Shown: positions 27,798 to 40,929, numbered from the stretch's first letter. The stretch is 64,000 bases of DNA from Reticulascus tulasneorum (GCA_001557505.1 LSAX01000010.1:2294001-2358000); one strand, 5' to 3'. Notes: a model not told the origin generated them from the sequence alone. Numbers and translations are program-made.

Positions 27798-29650
27798 CTA
27801 GTCATCATCCTCGTCACTACCGCTAGACCAACCATCTCGATAAGCGTCTTCAAGTTCGGCAAGCCTGTTGCTTAATGTCTCACGATCTTCGAGAGCAATA
27901 GATAATCCAACTTGGGCGCGCAGCTGCTTCATGGCAACGGAAATGGAAGAATCTGTCGACAAAACTGTAGCAACATCAATTGGCCCAGCACTCGGATGTT
28001 CATTGCCGTCTCTGTAGATTTGAGGGAAGCTATCCAGAAGAGGGAAGCCGTCGTCGAGTCTGAACCTGTTTACTGTCAGCGTACTTTTCAGCCACCACCG
28101 GCCTGTTTTGGACAATCATCCCGAACAAATACGTCCAGATGCAACCGAACTCACCTGCGATCAGCGCTTCGTTGAGGTCCTGCGTTTGAGTTTTCTCTGC
28201 GTTGCAGGCCATCATCGGGGCTGTCTGGCTGTTCTCTCCACTTGCCCCGATACATCCATGACTGCCCAAATACCCGGAACTCTGAACCGGTGTGGCTTTT
28301 TCTCGCAGGGCCGAGCCCTGTGATGTCGAACAAATCCATGTCCAGCTTGACAGTTTCCGTTTCCCCATCCATCAGCGGCCCCGGGGCCAGATTGAACAAC
28401 TGAGAGCCGTTGACGTCTTGCCCTTCACCCGAGGCTGTTTCCGAGGTTGACAGCTGCAGACGACTAATTGTCTGTCCGCCAGTAAGATTAAGGCTGCCTA
28501 CGAGGTCCCCGAAAGGACTGCGGATGCCTTGCCCCAGGGCGCTCAGGCGTGACGGCAGCCCGGCTGTCTCCATGCCCAATCCGAGTAGGGCACTCGTATG
28601 CCAAGCTGAGTTCATGTCTATGCTGATTGCTTTGGGTAAACCTACCCTAGGTATTGTAAGGGGCACAAGCATCGATGCTTGCTCACTTAGCTGTGTCAAA
28701 GATCTTGCAGTATTGGCGAGCTGGAGGCGCCTTTGGCTCTTCCGCAGACAAATCAGTCATCTCCCAGGCCATCGTAGTACAGAGGAGCCCATACTTTTGT
28801 GCTGGCGGGTATTGGAGCTTGAAGACCCCATACCCAGAGACAAGCCTTTCCATACTCATCGCGCAACCGCTCGACATAGTTGGTGGCAAACCCACCCCAT
28901 GCGTCGTCCATGGTGGTGAGAATCTGTATTCCCTGCATCTGGTCGGCTTCCTCAACAAAGGGCCGGAAGTCGCGGTCGATGATATCATGCTCCTTGTCAA
29001 GAGTCTCGAAGAGTTCAGTTCCCAGCGGCCACTTGTCGAAGGGCATGAGCGAAGAGTTGAGCTCGTAATCATAGAGCTGGTTGAGCGACCTAGGATGAAA
29101 GAAAACACGGCTAAAGTCAGACCAGTAGCGGATGTCCTCAACTGCCAGGCGGGGAGCAATTGCACCGGAATCAAGGCTTTGCTGGTAAGCGCTCTGTGAT
29201 ACTGGTGGCTGCTTATGAACTATCGGGGCCCCCTCCCTACATGTTAAGCCTTGTGAGCGACCTCCTCAGACGTTGCCCTGACCTGAGGAATGGACTGACC
29301 AGAGCTGGGCCGTGGCGACTTCCTGGCTAGCTTCATAGAGGGCATTGATCTTGCGAAGAGAGCCGAACCCGCCCTTCAGATCATAGATGACGGTACGAGG
29401 GAGAAACGTTTCTGAGCCATCGGTAGCCAAGCCAGGACGCCAATGGACGTCCGGGTTTACTGGGGATTGTCTATCGTCTGAATAGGTGAAATAGGACTCC
29501 TGAAGAGGTCATGAGCGATGAAGATTCCTGACGGGAGTGGTTTCTATCAAGAGGGATATGAAAGACAGTTTATCTGACCTGAGCATTCCAAAAATGGGTT
29601 GCCAGGTAGTTGCTGGTCTGACCCAACTGCAAAGTGATGATCTCGTGCAT
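27798..29650 (-). CDS. DML1: Dml1/Misato-family tubulin-like protein, 521 aa
   Basis: Five exons: 29579-29650, 29300-29499, 28795-29236, 28155-28738 and 27798-28065; the phases close exactly. The N-terminus [20 protein letters not shown] is the Misato segment II start, followed by an extended tubulin-like region with [33 protein letters not shown] and the block from MPFDKW to GGFATNYVE. The C-terminus is acidic (SGSDEDDD), as in fungal orthologs. In yeast Dml1 is required for mitochondrial DNA inheritance; Misato in flies and humans affects mitochondrial distribution and spindle tubulin. The acceptor at 28739 is AAG, an uncommon choice kept because it preserves the [11 protein letters not shown] segment; a CAG a few codons later would also be in phase. 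Confidence 0.9.
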
Positions 29651-30832
29651 CCTTCTGTTGCCAATTTCAAGCGACTCAGGATCAAATACCCACTCGGGTA
29701 GCTGCCGAGGTCCAGGTACTTTTGAGCGACAGAGACCGGTGCAGCGCAGGGTGATTACTCGACTACCAATATGCAGGGCCGGAACATTACCATCTCCAGG
29801 TGATGTAAGAAGTACTGTAGTCAGGCAAAGTTGGGGGGAAAGTCTGCATTATTCATCATGTGCAAAGGCAAACAGCGTACCAGGCAATTACTGTTTTGAT
29901 ATGTGGATATTGCTGAGAAACTGCATGGGCTCGTCCTTCTGTATACGTGTATACTCCACCGCATTGGAGTGTATGCCGTTTAACTGGCGTCCACTACTAG
30001 GTAGCCTGAGACGCAGGTAGACAAAGTGGCACCTATGTAATTACCCTCTCGTATCTATCTACCTGCTTGTATTCGATAACCAAGTACCTATTTAATGGTA
30101 GGTAGTCTAGTCGCCTTGACTGGTAATGGTGCTGGTGGAATTATTGTACGAAACTGAGGCGGGTACATATCTGCTTACTTCTACTTTACCTTTCTCATTC
30201 ACTCAGCCCCAATAACGGGCCCTGTAGCCCCCCGGGTTAGATATTTTCTCAGGCGGAATGCTGGAGAAAACATGCGCATCCACAGGGGGCATGCCTGGGC
30301 TCCCTTCTCGCTACTTATGTGCCTAGCTCAAGGTACCTTTTTTTTCTTCATGGGGCTGCCTGATGAAAGCAGCTGATTTACAAGTAGATCAGGTCAGCAG
30401 CATAGGTACCTGTAATTGGTGTGTTAGTAAAACCACTTAACCACGGGGACGACGCGTGCTGTGCATATTAAACGTCGCGCGATCATCATCGAGGAACACC
30501 CCCCCCTGCTAAAGTAGCCTTGTTTCCCTTGCTACAACTAATTCTGCATTTTCACCTGTTCTCGCCAGAGGGGGCACAACAAGGGCCCGAACACAAATCG
30601 AAGACGCGCAGTAAAGCTCGTTAACTACAAGGTAGCCAGAGAGAGAGAGAGCAACCTTGGACGCCCTAGGCTCGACCAGTTCTGCGCCGTCTCAGCCAGT
30701 CCCCAGACACCTTCATTGGTGAATGGCACGATCCCACACATCCCTCCCTCTTTGCGACCCTCACTCCTGCCTCACTCAACCCGGGCGAGGCCTTCGCTGC
30801 TCCTGGCCTCAACCCCCGTCCGAGGCTTCGAT
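29651..30832. other. Divergent promoter region of DML1 and forkhead gene
   Basis: About 1.2 kb. It contains several CTACCT/GGTAGG elements around 30055-30110 and a GA-rich run near 30640. No gene seen. Confidence 0.5.
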
Positions 30833-33070
30833 ATGCCTCCATCAGCAAAGCGCACCCAAAGACCTCGTCGTGAGACCCGCAGTGATGCCAGTCCCTCGAG
30901 GATAGACGACTCATCTCCGAGTCGCCCCGCGAAACGTCGCAAGAAGGTTCGCTTGTCCAGCTTCACATGCAGGGCATACCATGCCTGACTTGTCGTGTCA
31001 ACAGTGCGGCAGAATATGGGCTAATCAAGCATCTACTTCTAGGCCCAAGACTCAACACCCACCGATAATCTCGACGACGATGAATCTAGTCTTGCTGCGG
31101 ATCAGTCCAGCCTCCACCTGAATGATGGCGATCAGCTGCTCTCGCAAGTCGTCCAAACTCTCCTCTGCCCCAAGGAAGGTCCTGTTCAAGCAAGCAAAGA
31201 CCATGCCAATGCTATTCACGAGGCCAATAAGGACGGCGTGAAAGCCTACGCCAAAATAGCTGCTCAGGACTGGACTTTCTATGTAACCAAGCTCGGCGTC
31301 AATATCGGCCGCTCATCAGAGCCCTCCACCGCCACACCACAAGACAGGTTCGACGATGAGCATGACGAGGATTATGTTCATATCGATCTGGGGCCCAGTA
31401 AAATGGTGTCCCGGCAGCACGCACGCATTCACTTCAGCTCCAAGGACGAGAACTGGTTCCTGGAGGTCAAAGGTCGAAATGGCGTCAAGGTTAACGGCAA
31501 TCTGTTAAAGATGGGCGGTACACGAGCTCTGGAGAGTGGTGAGGTTCTTGAGATCGGTGGTACTGAGATGATGTTTGTGCTGCCAATCGAAATCAGCCGT
31601 TTACATATTCATCAGATGTACATGCACAGGGCTGGCCTCTCCAAACGCGACATGACCAGTCCCATCAATCCCGGTGCAACGCCCCCTCGTCCCGGATCGA
31701 CGGATGAGAGATCGCCTACCCAAGGCCTCGGTCACAGGTCCTCGCGCAGCCAGCAATTTCGTCAGCCTATAGCTCCGGCGCCACCAGACTACAAACGGCC
31801 TGGCACTCCTCCATCGGCTCGAAGCAAGGGCATTTCTCAACACAAGTCTCCGCATTACGCGAGTTCGGGTACGCTCCTGCTGAACTCGAGTGATATTGAT
31901 CTTAGCCACGATGACAACAGACACATAAAACCGCAATACAGCTATGCGCAAATGATATCTCAGGCTATTATGAACACAGCGGACGGAAAACTGAACCTCA
32001 ATGGCATTTACAATTTTATCATGGACAACTACTCCTACTACAGGCACCAGCAAGCGGCGGGTTGGCAGGTTTGTTATGCCCTTCGCCCGATTTGATATTA
32101 GAATGAGCCACTCACCATGAAGTCCAGAACTCAATCCGCCACAACCTTTCCCTCAACAAGGCGTTCGACAAGATAGCCAGATCTACAGACGAGCCCGGAA
32201 AAGGCATGAAATGGCAAATTGTGCCGGATGCCCGGGAAGAAATGACCCGAAGCGCCTACAAGGGTGGTCGAGGTGGTCATCGAGGCTCTTCAGCACCATC
32301 GTCGCCGAGCCAGTTGAATTACATTACGCATGGCCCCCGGGATATAGCATCAAAAGAACCAGGCTCGGCACGCAAGCGGAAGGCTTCCCTGACAGGCTCC
32401 CCCCCACCTGGATCCTTTGTGCGTGCTGAGCAGTCAACGCCTGACAGAAACTTGCGGCACGGCGACTCAGGAAGCACGGCAATGACAGCAGATGGCAGCC
32501 CACTTCCGAGGCCTCGGAAGCAAACGGGCGTCGGCTCCTCGAGTCATTCTAATTACCAACCTCAGTCCCCAACCATGACCTCCTCATATTTGCCGGATGA
32601 AGGAGCCTCTTTCGTCACTCCTGCACCGCATCGCGTCCACCCCCGGCTTGCCCCGCCGAGTACAGCTCAACGCCCCAGCCAACACATGCCGACAAGCTCT
32701 CCGGCTCCGTTTTGGAGGTATGCTGATATTGGTAGCACGCCGCTAAAACCGGCGGCACCCTTCGATCTGAGCCCGTCCAAACCACTCGGCATCATTCCAC
32801 AGAGCAGCAGCCCTCCACCCAGCGTGGCAAAGTCACCTGCCCCGAGCCCCTCCGCGGGTCAGCATGACGAGACCCAAGCAGCAACGAATACTGGCGAGGC
32901 TGATGAAGAGCAAGGATTCGATCTTGCAAAGTGAGTTTAAGAGTATGCCTTGGTACAGTCGTATCGCTTAACTAACCTCTTGCTGCAGGGGTTTCCAAAG
33001 CATAGGCTCATATCATGCGCCAGTAAGTCGTGGTATGTCAGTAGCTAGCGCTGCCAACGCACGATCATGA
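30833..33070 (+). CDS. FKH2: Forkhead transcription factor with FHA domain, 674 aa
   Basis: Four exons: 30833-30946, 31043-32068, 32128-32930 and 32989-33070; the phases close exactly. A basic N-terminus (KRRKK) is followed by an FHA domain at about residues 110-215, with [17 protein letters not shown] and [12 protein letters not shown]. The forkhead domain (about 345-435) starts [17 protein letters not shown] and is interrupted by intron 2 just before [13 protein letters not shown]. The rest is Ser/Pro-rich with many SP and TP sites, as expected for a CDK-regulated factor. This layout is that of yeast Fkh1/Fkh2, which control G2/M genes. Start: the first ATG, with no in-frame ATG upstream. 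The last few residues are less sure, because a GTAAGT at 33023 could open another intron. FKH1 and FKH2 cannot be told apart here. Confidence 0.92.
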
Positions 33071-33537
33071 TGGAGGGCACCTCAGGCTTCATGGAAGCAT
33101 GGTTCCTACCACATCATTTGTATGGTTACGCCTATAACCACTTAGCTGCACAAATTCAATCAACTCGTATCGTTGTGCACTTGATGCTGGACGTGAATGA
33201 CATCATCTACTTGCACCATCTTACTTCCCGCCTAACCCGATGCTAAAGAAACCGGTAGCGTGCAAATTTGCGGCTGTTTTGAGGAGTGAAGATGAGTTGA
33301 TTAGGTAGACATGTGGTAACACAGTCTGCAATCTATGTACACGTAAAATGTGAGATAGGTGCACCAATTCCTTGAAAGCCTTTCCCAGCACGCAATGCAC
33401 CAGCCCATATGACCCAGATGCAGTAGTTTCCTTTTGATACACAAACAATGGTTTACAAACAGGAAATTTGATTCCGCCCTCACTCTCGAAGTTCGGGTTC
33501 AAGTGTCCGGTGCGGGGGAGGTTAGCATCAAGCCCGT
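33071..33537. other. Convergent spacer between forkhead gene and CLU1
   Basis: 3' flanks of two facing genes, nothing coding recognised. Confidence 0.5.
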
Positions 33538-36500
33538 CTAAGAAGCCTTTGTATGGCCTCTTCTCTTAGGGTTCGCGCGACCCTGCCGTTGACCAGTGGA
33601 CTTAGTCTGCTGATCATTGCCCTCAATGAATTTCAACAATTCGTCAATGCTGCGAGGATCCATCTGCGGCGTTGCAGATACACGTGGGGCCGAAGGATTA
33701 GCATCGAAGGGTGCTCCTTTCGGCAAGAATCGAATTCCAGAGCGCAAGCGTCTAGCTTGCACGTCCTTGGCATGTTTCGCGATAGACACTGCGTTGTGGG
33801 TGAGTTGTTCCAACCAGCTTTCTGCTTCTTTTGTATTTTTATCGTTTGCCCCCAGCTCGTTGACAAAAATGTTGTATGATTCCCGCATGCGGTTTACTGC
33901 GCCTTTAGAGTCCTGATCCAAAGCCAGAGCTTGGGCCAGCTGGAACAGCAGTGTGGCAGCATTGATAGACTGCTTGCCGAAGACCTTCTCACAGATTCGG
34001 AGCGATTCTTCAAACCAGAGCCGAGATGTATGGTAAGCTTTGAGCTGTTGAAGCATTACGGCTCCGTTGTTGATGGTTGTAATGGAGTCGGGATGGTCTG
34101 GTCCGTAGATAATCTTCCATAAATCAAGAGCGTGCTTTGCAAACACCAAGGCACCTTTGCTGTCTCCAGCTTGGTGCAAGAAGAGACTCAAGTTGAGGTA
34201 GTTAAGCAACGTCTCAGCAGAATCAACACCAACAGTCCTTTCCGATACCACTATGGCTTTTCTAGCGAGCTCCACAGCAGCATCCTTTTCATCCAGCTGG
34301 TAGTAAAGCATGGAAAGCGTGTTGTATACTCTAGCAACCTCGGGGTGAAGGATGCCATAAATCTGCTCGTGAAGAGAGAGAGACTCTAAAAGTAGCTCCT
34401 GCCCAAGTTTCCTCTGATTCTGCATGATGGAGATGCGGCCTGCTTCCAACGCTTCCTCAGCCAGCGCACTCCGTGGGCAGGAATGCTTCACAATCGGTAC
34501 AATGTTGATAATGTCATCAGGACTGAACGTGCACGCAGAAGTTGCTGATGCCACGGAAGCTGGGGAACCGTCTCTGGCCTTCTTTCGCTTCTTTTTACCC
34601 TCACCGTTGCTATGTCCATTCGCCAGATTGGCAACAAGGTCGACAGAGCTATGGTTGGCGATTGGTTCAGTCGTTTTTGCGACGAAGCTGAACTCCTTAG
34701 ATTGCACTTGGAGGCCAAGCTTTAGTGAGACCTCTCGAAGCAGTTGAAGAGGCTTGATATCTGTGTGCCAATCATGAGCTAACTCATATCTAAATCGTTT
34801 GAGAGTTTGCTCCGCGATGCTGGCTTGCAGGATCTCCGGAGATACGGTTTCAAAAGACAGATCCGCGTCAGGATATAGAGATCTCATGATCGGATCAATA
34901 TCAGCAGCCGGACGCGGGTTCAATTCGAAGCCGAGCAAACAGTTCAGCAAGTGGGAAAGACAGGCTGATGCGAGAGGAGCTGGCAAGTGACGCAGGTATG
35001 TCGAGGCGACATGCTTGAAAGATCGAGCGATCATATCTTGCACACAAATCTGTTGGAGACATAGCAGTCTTGAATCCTTGCAGAGCGAGGCAATTCTTCC
35101 GATGTATCTAATATTGATACCTCGTTTATGCAGGAGACGGTTGAGAGAGGATCCGTCCATTGGGAAACTGGTGTCAGAGCCTGTGAGCTCGTGCAAAAGG
35201 GCAGGTATGACCTCATCCCGCAGATACTCGCAGGCTAGACGAACATTCTGTTCGTCCTTCTCCAGATCACTCTTTTCGATGCCTGTCTGTGGGACTTGGC
35301 CGCTGAAGGCATCTGGGTTAAGAGCAAATTCGAATTTCGAGAGATCTATCTGGTCCCTCTCGGTCTCGTTGGATAGTGGGTTTGGCGGGTCCTCAATATC
35401 CTTAACAGGTTGGAGCTCTGTCTTAGACTCGGATTCGCTCTCTGTCTCCGCGGTAATCTTAGACTTAGTTGCATCGTCGTTAGACTGCTTCGAAGCCCGG
35501 CCACGCAGCGCTAGCTCCCCATCTACCCACTCTTTCATCTTTTTTCTGGCAAATGAGTCGACGAGTTCGGGTCGGAGAACCGTCATTCGGTGAGGATACT
35601 CAATGCTTGGAGCTCCGTCTTCTCCGCTGGGCTCTTCGAGCCATGCGATATCCAAAGGTGTCACACGGTAAAGATCCAGTACGTACTTGCGCCCATCAGT
35701 TCCCATCAGTCCCTTTGTCTCCACGCTGGCTTCCAAGTCAAATCTTTTGCCTTCTTTATCCCAGACCGGATGCCTTTTCACCTTGAGCGCGCGGGATAGC
35801 TTTTCAAAGACTGACACGAACCGGTCATCCGCGGCAACCACGTCTTTGCCATCGACAGCACCGTAGTCGATTTGGTTCTCGCCAGGCTCACGCTGCTTGA
35901 AAATTCCAGGGACAATGCTTTGACCGACAATGCGTTTCCCGAGATAATCAACCACAACCGTCGCGGGAGTGAAAAGCGAGTCGATGTCGAGCTGGTTAAC
36001 TAATCTGACGCCGGCAACATCCTTGCCAGTTGCAACTCTTGCAGCTTCGTCACCTCCCTCGGAGGTAAACGTACCAACTCCATCCGCTCCGAAAGAGAAG
36101 AACACGTTATTGTAGACAAAGATTTGGGCGTCTGTACATTCAGTTGGGTTAAGTGGTGAGATCTCTCCGCGTGCGACCAGGACTGCGCCTCTGGTCGCGG
36201 CGTCATTATAGTCGGCAAACAGTTTGGACATGAGACGTTCTCGAAACACCCTATCCTGAACAGTCTCCTTGGGGAGCTCTCTCGCAGTCTGAAATTCCTC
36301 ATTCCAATCTCTGAGCGTATCTGTATTCTCGGCCCCAGCGATAAGGTATGTCTCTTGCGAACGTGTGGGATCTGGGCTATGAGCACAAAGGGGCGATGCC
36401 GTAGAGGGCACGATCCATGGCGCCATGGGAATAGCGTTGGTAATCTGAAATGTTGCTAGCGGGTCGTTTCGGTTATTGAACTCTTGGAGCTCGCTGAAGG

Positions 36501-37537
36501 TTGAAGCAAAAGAGGGGGATATGAAATGGAGTAGGCCAAGCAGGGAATGGGCGGCATGGCCCTTAGGTGCTGGTCTTGGAAAAGGATCGAACTTGCTGTT
36601 AGATGACTTGTTCACGTAATACCCCCCGACATGGGATGTTATTTGATGTTGCTCGCCTTCGTTCGTTGTGATTACAAGATACAACAGGTGGCCTCTCTGT
36701 TTGAGATGGCAAGGAGGCGGGTTCCAGGGAGACAGAGATATTGCTTTGAGCGTCTTTGGTGCAGTCTCTTGGACCCGAGGTAAGAGAGTCGAGAATGTGG
36801 CTGGTGCGCTGAAGACATAGTCTTCCGCGGGTGACTCTTGTGAGTCTACACCAGATGTTCCCTGAGCCTCGGCAGCAACAGTGTCTAGTAGAGAGAGACC
36901 TGGCAGGACTCCTTGGACTGCATCTGTCCGATCTCCGGCAGCGCCTATCAGCTCACGGATCCTTACGAGGTGGATGCGGGCTTCTTTTTCGTTGTAGGGG
37001 TCCTCCACCAAAGTGACTTCGGGGTCTTCGCTGAGGCCAGGAACATCAGACAACAGCAAAAAGTCGTTGATACGCACCCCACGGTGTTCCAAGTGAAAAC
37101 AGGTATATTGAAAGGCGGCTGGAAGGTCAATGACGGACTGTCGGACTTCGTGAGCCTGCTCTTGCGGGGAGACCTAACTCGAATTAGAGGGAAGACGAAG
37201 CACGAAGTAGTGGTGGCTGACCATGATTTGCATCTTATGTGGTGCGTGAGGCAGAATTATAGACAGAGATATCAAGGCTTTCGAGGGTCAGCAACTTGCC
37301 CTTTCGTTACGTCGAGGCACCTAACCTTCAGAGGCTGGATCGTAGACATTTTCTGGCACCGGAAGTGATTCAGAAGATGGCTCAGGCAGTGAGGCATGGC
37401 TATTCGTGACATTTTCTTCCAGAAGCTTAGACTTAGCGAGTGATACACACACCATAAGAACGTGCCACTGGCGCTGTTCCCATGGCCGAAGGAAGAGGAC
37501 TGGACCAACCCTGGTTCGATGTGTTTGATTGGGTCAT
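33538..37537 (-). CDS. CLU1: Clustered mitochondria protein CLU1, about 1286 aa
   Basis: Proposed exons: 37469-37537, 37326-37425, 37222-37277 and 33538-37173; the phases close to 1287 codons. Exon 3 gives ILPHAPHKMQIM and exon 4 starts VSPQEQAHEVRQSVIDLPAA, the expected CLU N-terminal domain. The main exon has the CLU core, then an acidic Ser/Glu/Lys linker, an eIF3-p135-like region, and TPR-type repeats (for example EQIYGILHPEVARVYNTLS, KIIYGPDHPDSITTINNG). The C-terminus is basic. CLU proteins bind mRNAs for mitochondrial proteins and keep mitochondria from clustering. The first exon (MTQSNTSNQGW...) and its 43-bp intron are the least certain part; a downstream ATG in frame at the start of exon 2's upstream sequence is an alternative. 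Confidence 0.92.
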
Positions 37538-38436
37538 CGGTTCAAGCTTTTGACAGAGAAGTTGGCTAGATGGCGGCCCTCTGTTGGGAATGAGTATAAT
37601 ACAAGAAATAGAGTGGTAGCTTGGCTTGCAGATAGTAGCAACTCTGGAAATGGCGAGGGTCGTTTATTAAGAATCGGGACTGCCGATGATGGCTTCGATT
37701 CTGTTGCAAGTAGTTATTGAAGAAAAACCCGCCAGTTTTAGAAGCTGTAGCTTCTCAATTGTGTAGGGAGAGCAAGAGGAAAACCTAGAAGACAAGAGAC
37801 TGAAGCTTTTTACGGGTCAATTGGTGAATTCGAATGGTGCATGACATGTATCCAAAAGCAGAAGTAAAAAAGTCTTGTGGAGAGTAGTACCTAGGAAGGG
37901 GGAAAAAAATTCGCGTTGCAAATCATTGGGTTTCGGTCAATTTGACGCGGCGACAGTGACCGGGGGACTTCGGTACGGCTTTCCAAGGGCCTAAATCAGT
38001 GACAGTGGCACCGTGAGTGAGTGACCTCATTTTTTTGTGATTCTAGTCCGAAATAGGAATTTAGTAAACAACACCATAGTCCAACTACACATTTCACAAA
38101 CAGCATCTTCTTTCCTTCTACTTCCCCAAAGCTGCAAAGCTTCAAAGTCAAATTGGAAGTATTCCTAGTATTCCGATGTTTTGGTATTCCAAACGTTCGG
38201 TTTTTATCAAAGCTTTATTTGAATAGGCATCTGCTCCCAATACCCAAGAAGTACCGCGTCAAGTTTTAACGCTCTCCAGTTGTCATCAACTTTTCCTCGA
38301 ACATTGCTTGGACACCGCAAACAGGGTGCGACCGGGATACTCTACTACTAGACTAGGTTCATCTACCTACCTGCTGCTATTTGCCGCAATATCGTTGCTT
38401 CGTGAGCTACGAAGTCCGCGCTATGCTACTTCATCC
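37538..38436. other. Divergent promoter region of CLU1 and unknown gene
   Basis: About 0.9 kb, rather AT-rich. An open frame runs into the downstream gene from 38308 but has no ATG before 38437. No repeat array. Confidence 0.5.
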
Positions 38437-40929
38437 ATGGCTCTTTCAGACGCAGCCCACACAGCTACTATAGCACACCTTCAAGTTTCGGAACGGACCC
38501 GTCGCACTGAAATCGTTCCTCAAATATGGACCACTGCCAGATGTCACCGCTTGCTGCGCCCCTTGCAGTCTCGCATCATTGCTCTTCGGCGTGTTATGGC
38601 CCTTGATGCCGCTAAGACCGACTCAACGTCTGGTATCTCGTCCAGTATCCTCGCAAAAAGGCCAAGCCAAAGCTGTAGCCATAGCACCGAAAGACAGAAG
38701 AAGCGCCCTCGTCGCACTTATTCCCAAAAGGGACCTTTTAAGTATGGCTCGCCCATTGGAGCTGTTTGCACCCTTCCGCGTGGAAGTCGTCAGCTCGGCG
38801 GCCTCACCAAACACGGTCACCATTCGGCAAAGCTCAGTTTTCCTGAGATTGCACCGCCTGTTCTGCGCAGAGCTCTTGTTCCCAATGCCAATTCTCCTGA
38901 TTCTCGCTCCGGCACTCCGTACAAGCAACAGACCGGTGAAGGGTCCAGATATGCATCACGGCGCATACGGCGTACTCCAGAATCCTCAATTCGAAGGTTG
39001 GAAGCGTTGCGACAGCTGCTTCCTCTTGGTCAGTGGCGGGCTTACGAGGCTATTATGCACGATATGGATGTCTTGCTTCGCTCCACCGCTATCGTACATG
39101 ATGGGCCAAGTCCGAAATCTCTGATGTCCATGTGCCTACGAAAGGTTCCGGAATATGTAAAATTGGTTGAAAATTGGGATGAACGAGAGTCCGCGAGGCA
39201 AGGGGTAGTCTCAATGATCGACTGCTCGACTCCGTCCGTTCGTGTTTATGACAGTCTAGAGACACTAGGCTGTGCCGGCACTGGCTGGAAACATCTCCGC
39301 GCAGTTGTGCGGGCCCATGCTATCAGCATCATAAAGGACGCCATATCTGAAGGGCTTCTGGATATCTATTTTACAGAAATATTAGCTCAGCAGTGTAACA
39401 ATCTTGGATACGCAGCTGGGGCTACTGAGCTAGTCGAGTCTCTCATCAACCGATCATATCACGACCCCAGGAGTATCCGAAGCACTTTGACGGATGAGAG
39501 CCGACTGGGGGCCCTCTCCGTTTTGATCGATGTGGGTGAGTGGTCAAAGAATATGTCATGTGTTTTTAGGAGCATATCCGCCCTATTATCAGCTTCGTAT
39601 CTTTCTGAAGCCTGGTTATACACGAGAGCCTTTGCGTCCGTATGGACGGCAGCTGCTTCCGCTTTAATGGAGGAGCAAGTCAACGTTTGCGCCGTTGAAT
39701 TTACATCTCACGCCATCGCATTGCTATGTCTCGCGTCGTCCTCTACGATGGAGAAATGGCCAAGCAACCAGGGTGGGGGATACGGTACCGGGTCATCAAT
39801 GCTTGCATTGATTAATGTAGTTGGTGAGATAACTGCAATGGCCATGGTGTCCAGGGAGAGTACCGACGTGGGGATAAACACCAGCGACGAAAGAGAACGG
39901 TCGAAAATATCTAGGAGGGTGCTCTATATTCTCCAAAGCGCGGCCACAGCTTCATCGAACGCGAGCGGCAACGACTTTTCCTCTGCTTATCTTCTGATGT
40001 TGGCCTTTTACCTTCTTTGCCATGAAGAGAATGTCCCGAATGTTGCGGATGACGCAAGGACGATTCTATTGGCTACTTGGGCAAGTCGTGCTATGAAGTC
40101 TGACAGTGATGCGCACAGTTGCACCGATCTCGCGCAGGTCTATGACATGACTGTGGCACTTATTTGCTCGATTGCACATTCATGTGGACGTGCAAGTTCA
40201 AATCAGGCCAACTTGTACTTGTCGAAACTTTGCGATCTGCTAGCGACGCTTGGCTTGCAGAGTTTGCAAGCAGTCAGAACGGATAGCGCATGTCTTTTGG
40301 CGCAGAAGACCGGCGACCTTCGGGATCTCTTATTCGCGGAGAACTTCACACAGGGAACAACTAAATGGAAGACACATACCGGGTCCACTGAGTCGAGTGA
40401 AGCTCTATTTTCCGGGTACAGGTGGGAGCCAGGGATCAGTGAATGGGTTGTCATCAGCCCGGCGCAGGTACGGAGTTCTGGGCGGCCCCGGGATGACCAG
40501 CGCAATACATCGGATGGCGGTAAGACCAAGTTGAGCCCGCTCGATGGTGCTATTTTCGCCCGTTCCTGCGCGGCGGAGAGTATCAAGACAAACAAGACTC
40601 GGGCAGTACACAGCCAAAAGAAGCAACAAAAAGGCAATGTATGGGTCATGCGTCACGCCCATGAACGGCGAGGCAGTCCGGCTAGCACGATTAGCCAAAC
40701 AGATGACCAGCAAAAAGAATTGAGCAGTGTGGATGAGCTGGATGGGCAGCAACAATACCAATACCAAGAACAAGAGAACCAGTTCGGATTATCAGGTGTA
40801 TGCCGAAACAACCTGCGAGTCAAATGTCAGGGAACAGGCCCCAAGGAACGACGAGGGTTACGCGTCACACTGGGGGTCATCAGCACCGTAAACATGGAAA
40901 TGCAAAGTGAGGATGAATTGGGAATCTGA
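38437..40929 (+). CDS. Large protein of unknown function, 830 aa, single exon
   Basis: I do not recognise the family beyond a sense that similar hypothetical proteins occur in Sordariomycetes. The start is the first ATG of a frame that is open from 38308. The N-terminal 220 residues are basic and Ser/Pro-rich with a strong nuclear-localisation-like stretch (QKKRPRRTYSQKGPFKYG). The middle (about 225-640) looks all-helical, with alternating hydrophobic and small residues and patches such as SYLSEAWLYTRAFASVWTAA, consistent with a helical-repeat scaffold. The C-terminal 200 residues are charged and Gln-rich (QQQYQYQEQENQ). No enzyme motif, zinc ligands or membrane segment is visible. A nuclear role is inference from the basic stretch only. 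Confidence 0.75.
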   Translation: MALSDAAHTATIAHLQVSERTRRTEIVPQIWTTARCHRLLRPLQSRIIALRRVMALDAAKTDSTSGISSSILAKRPSQSCSHSTERQKKRPRRTYSQKGPFKYGSPIGAVCTLPRGSRQLGGLTKHGHHSAKLSFPEIAPPVLRRALVPNANSPDSRSGTPYKQQTGEGSRYASRRIRRTPESSIRRLEALRQLLPLGQWRAYEAIMHDMDVLLRSTAIVHDGPSPKSLMSMCLRKVPEYVKLVENWDERESARQGVVSMIDCSTPSVRVYDSLETLGCAGTGWKHLRAVVRAHAISIIKDAISEGLLDIYFTEILAQQCNNLGYAAGATELVESLINRSYHDPRSIRSTLTDESRLGALSVLIDVGEWSKNMSCVFRSISALLSASYLSEAWLYTRAFASVWTAAASALMEEQVNVCAVEFTSHAIALLCLASSSTMEKWPSNQGGGYGTGSSMLALINVVGEITAMAMVSRESTDVGINTSDERERSKISRRVLYILQSAATASSNASGNDFSSAYLLMLAFYLLCHEENVPNVADDARTILLATWASRAMKSDSDAHSCTDLAQVYDMTVALICSIAHSCGRASSNQANLYLSKLCDLLATLGLQSLQAVRTDSACLLAQKTGDLRDLLFAENFTQGTTKWKTHTGSTESSEALFSGYRWEPGISEWVVISPAQVRSSGRPRDDQRNTSDGGKTKLSPLDGAIFARSCAAESIKTNKTRAVHSQKKQQKGNVWVMRHAHERRGSPASTISQTDDQQKELSSVDELDGQQQYQYQEQENQFGLSGVCRNNLRVKCQGTGPKERRGLRVTLGVISTVNMEMQSEDELGI

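Noticed and set aside
35015..35593. 192-codon frame on the plus strand
   Set aside because: It lies entirely opposite the CLU1 coding exon and is Ser/Leu-rich in the manner of an antisense shadow; no start context or family.
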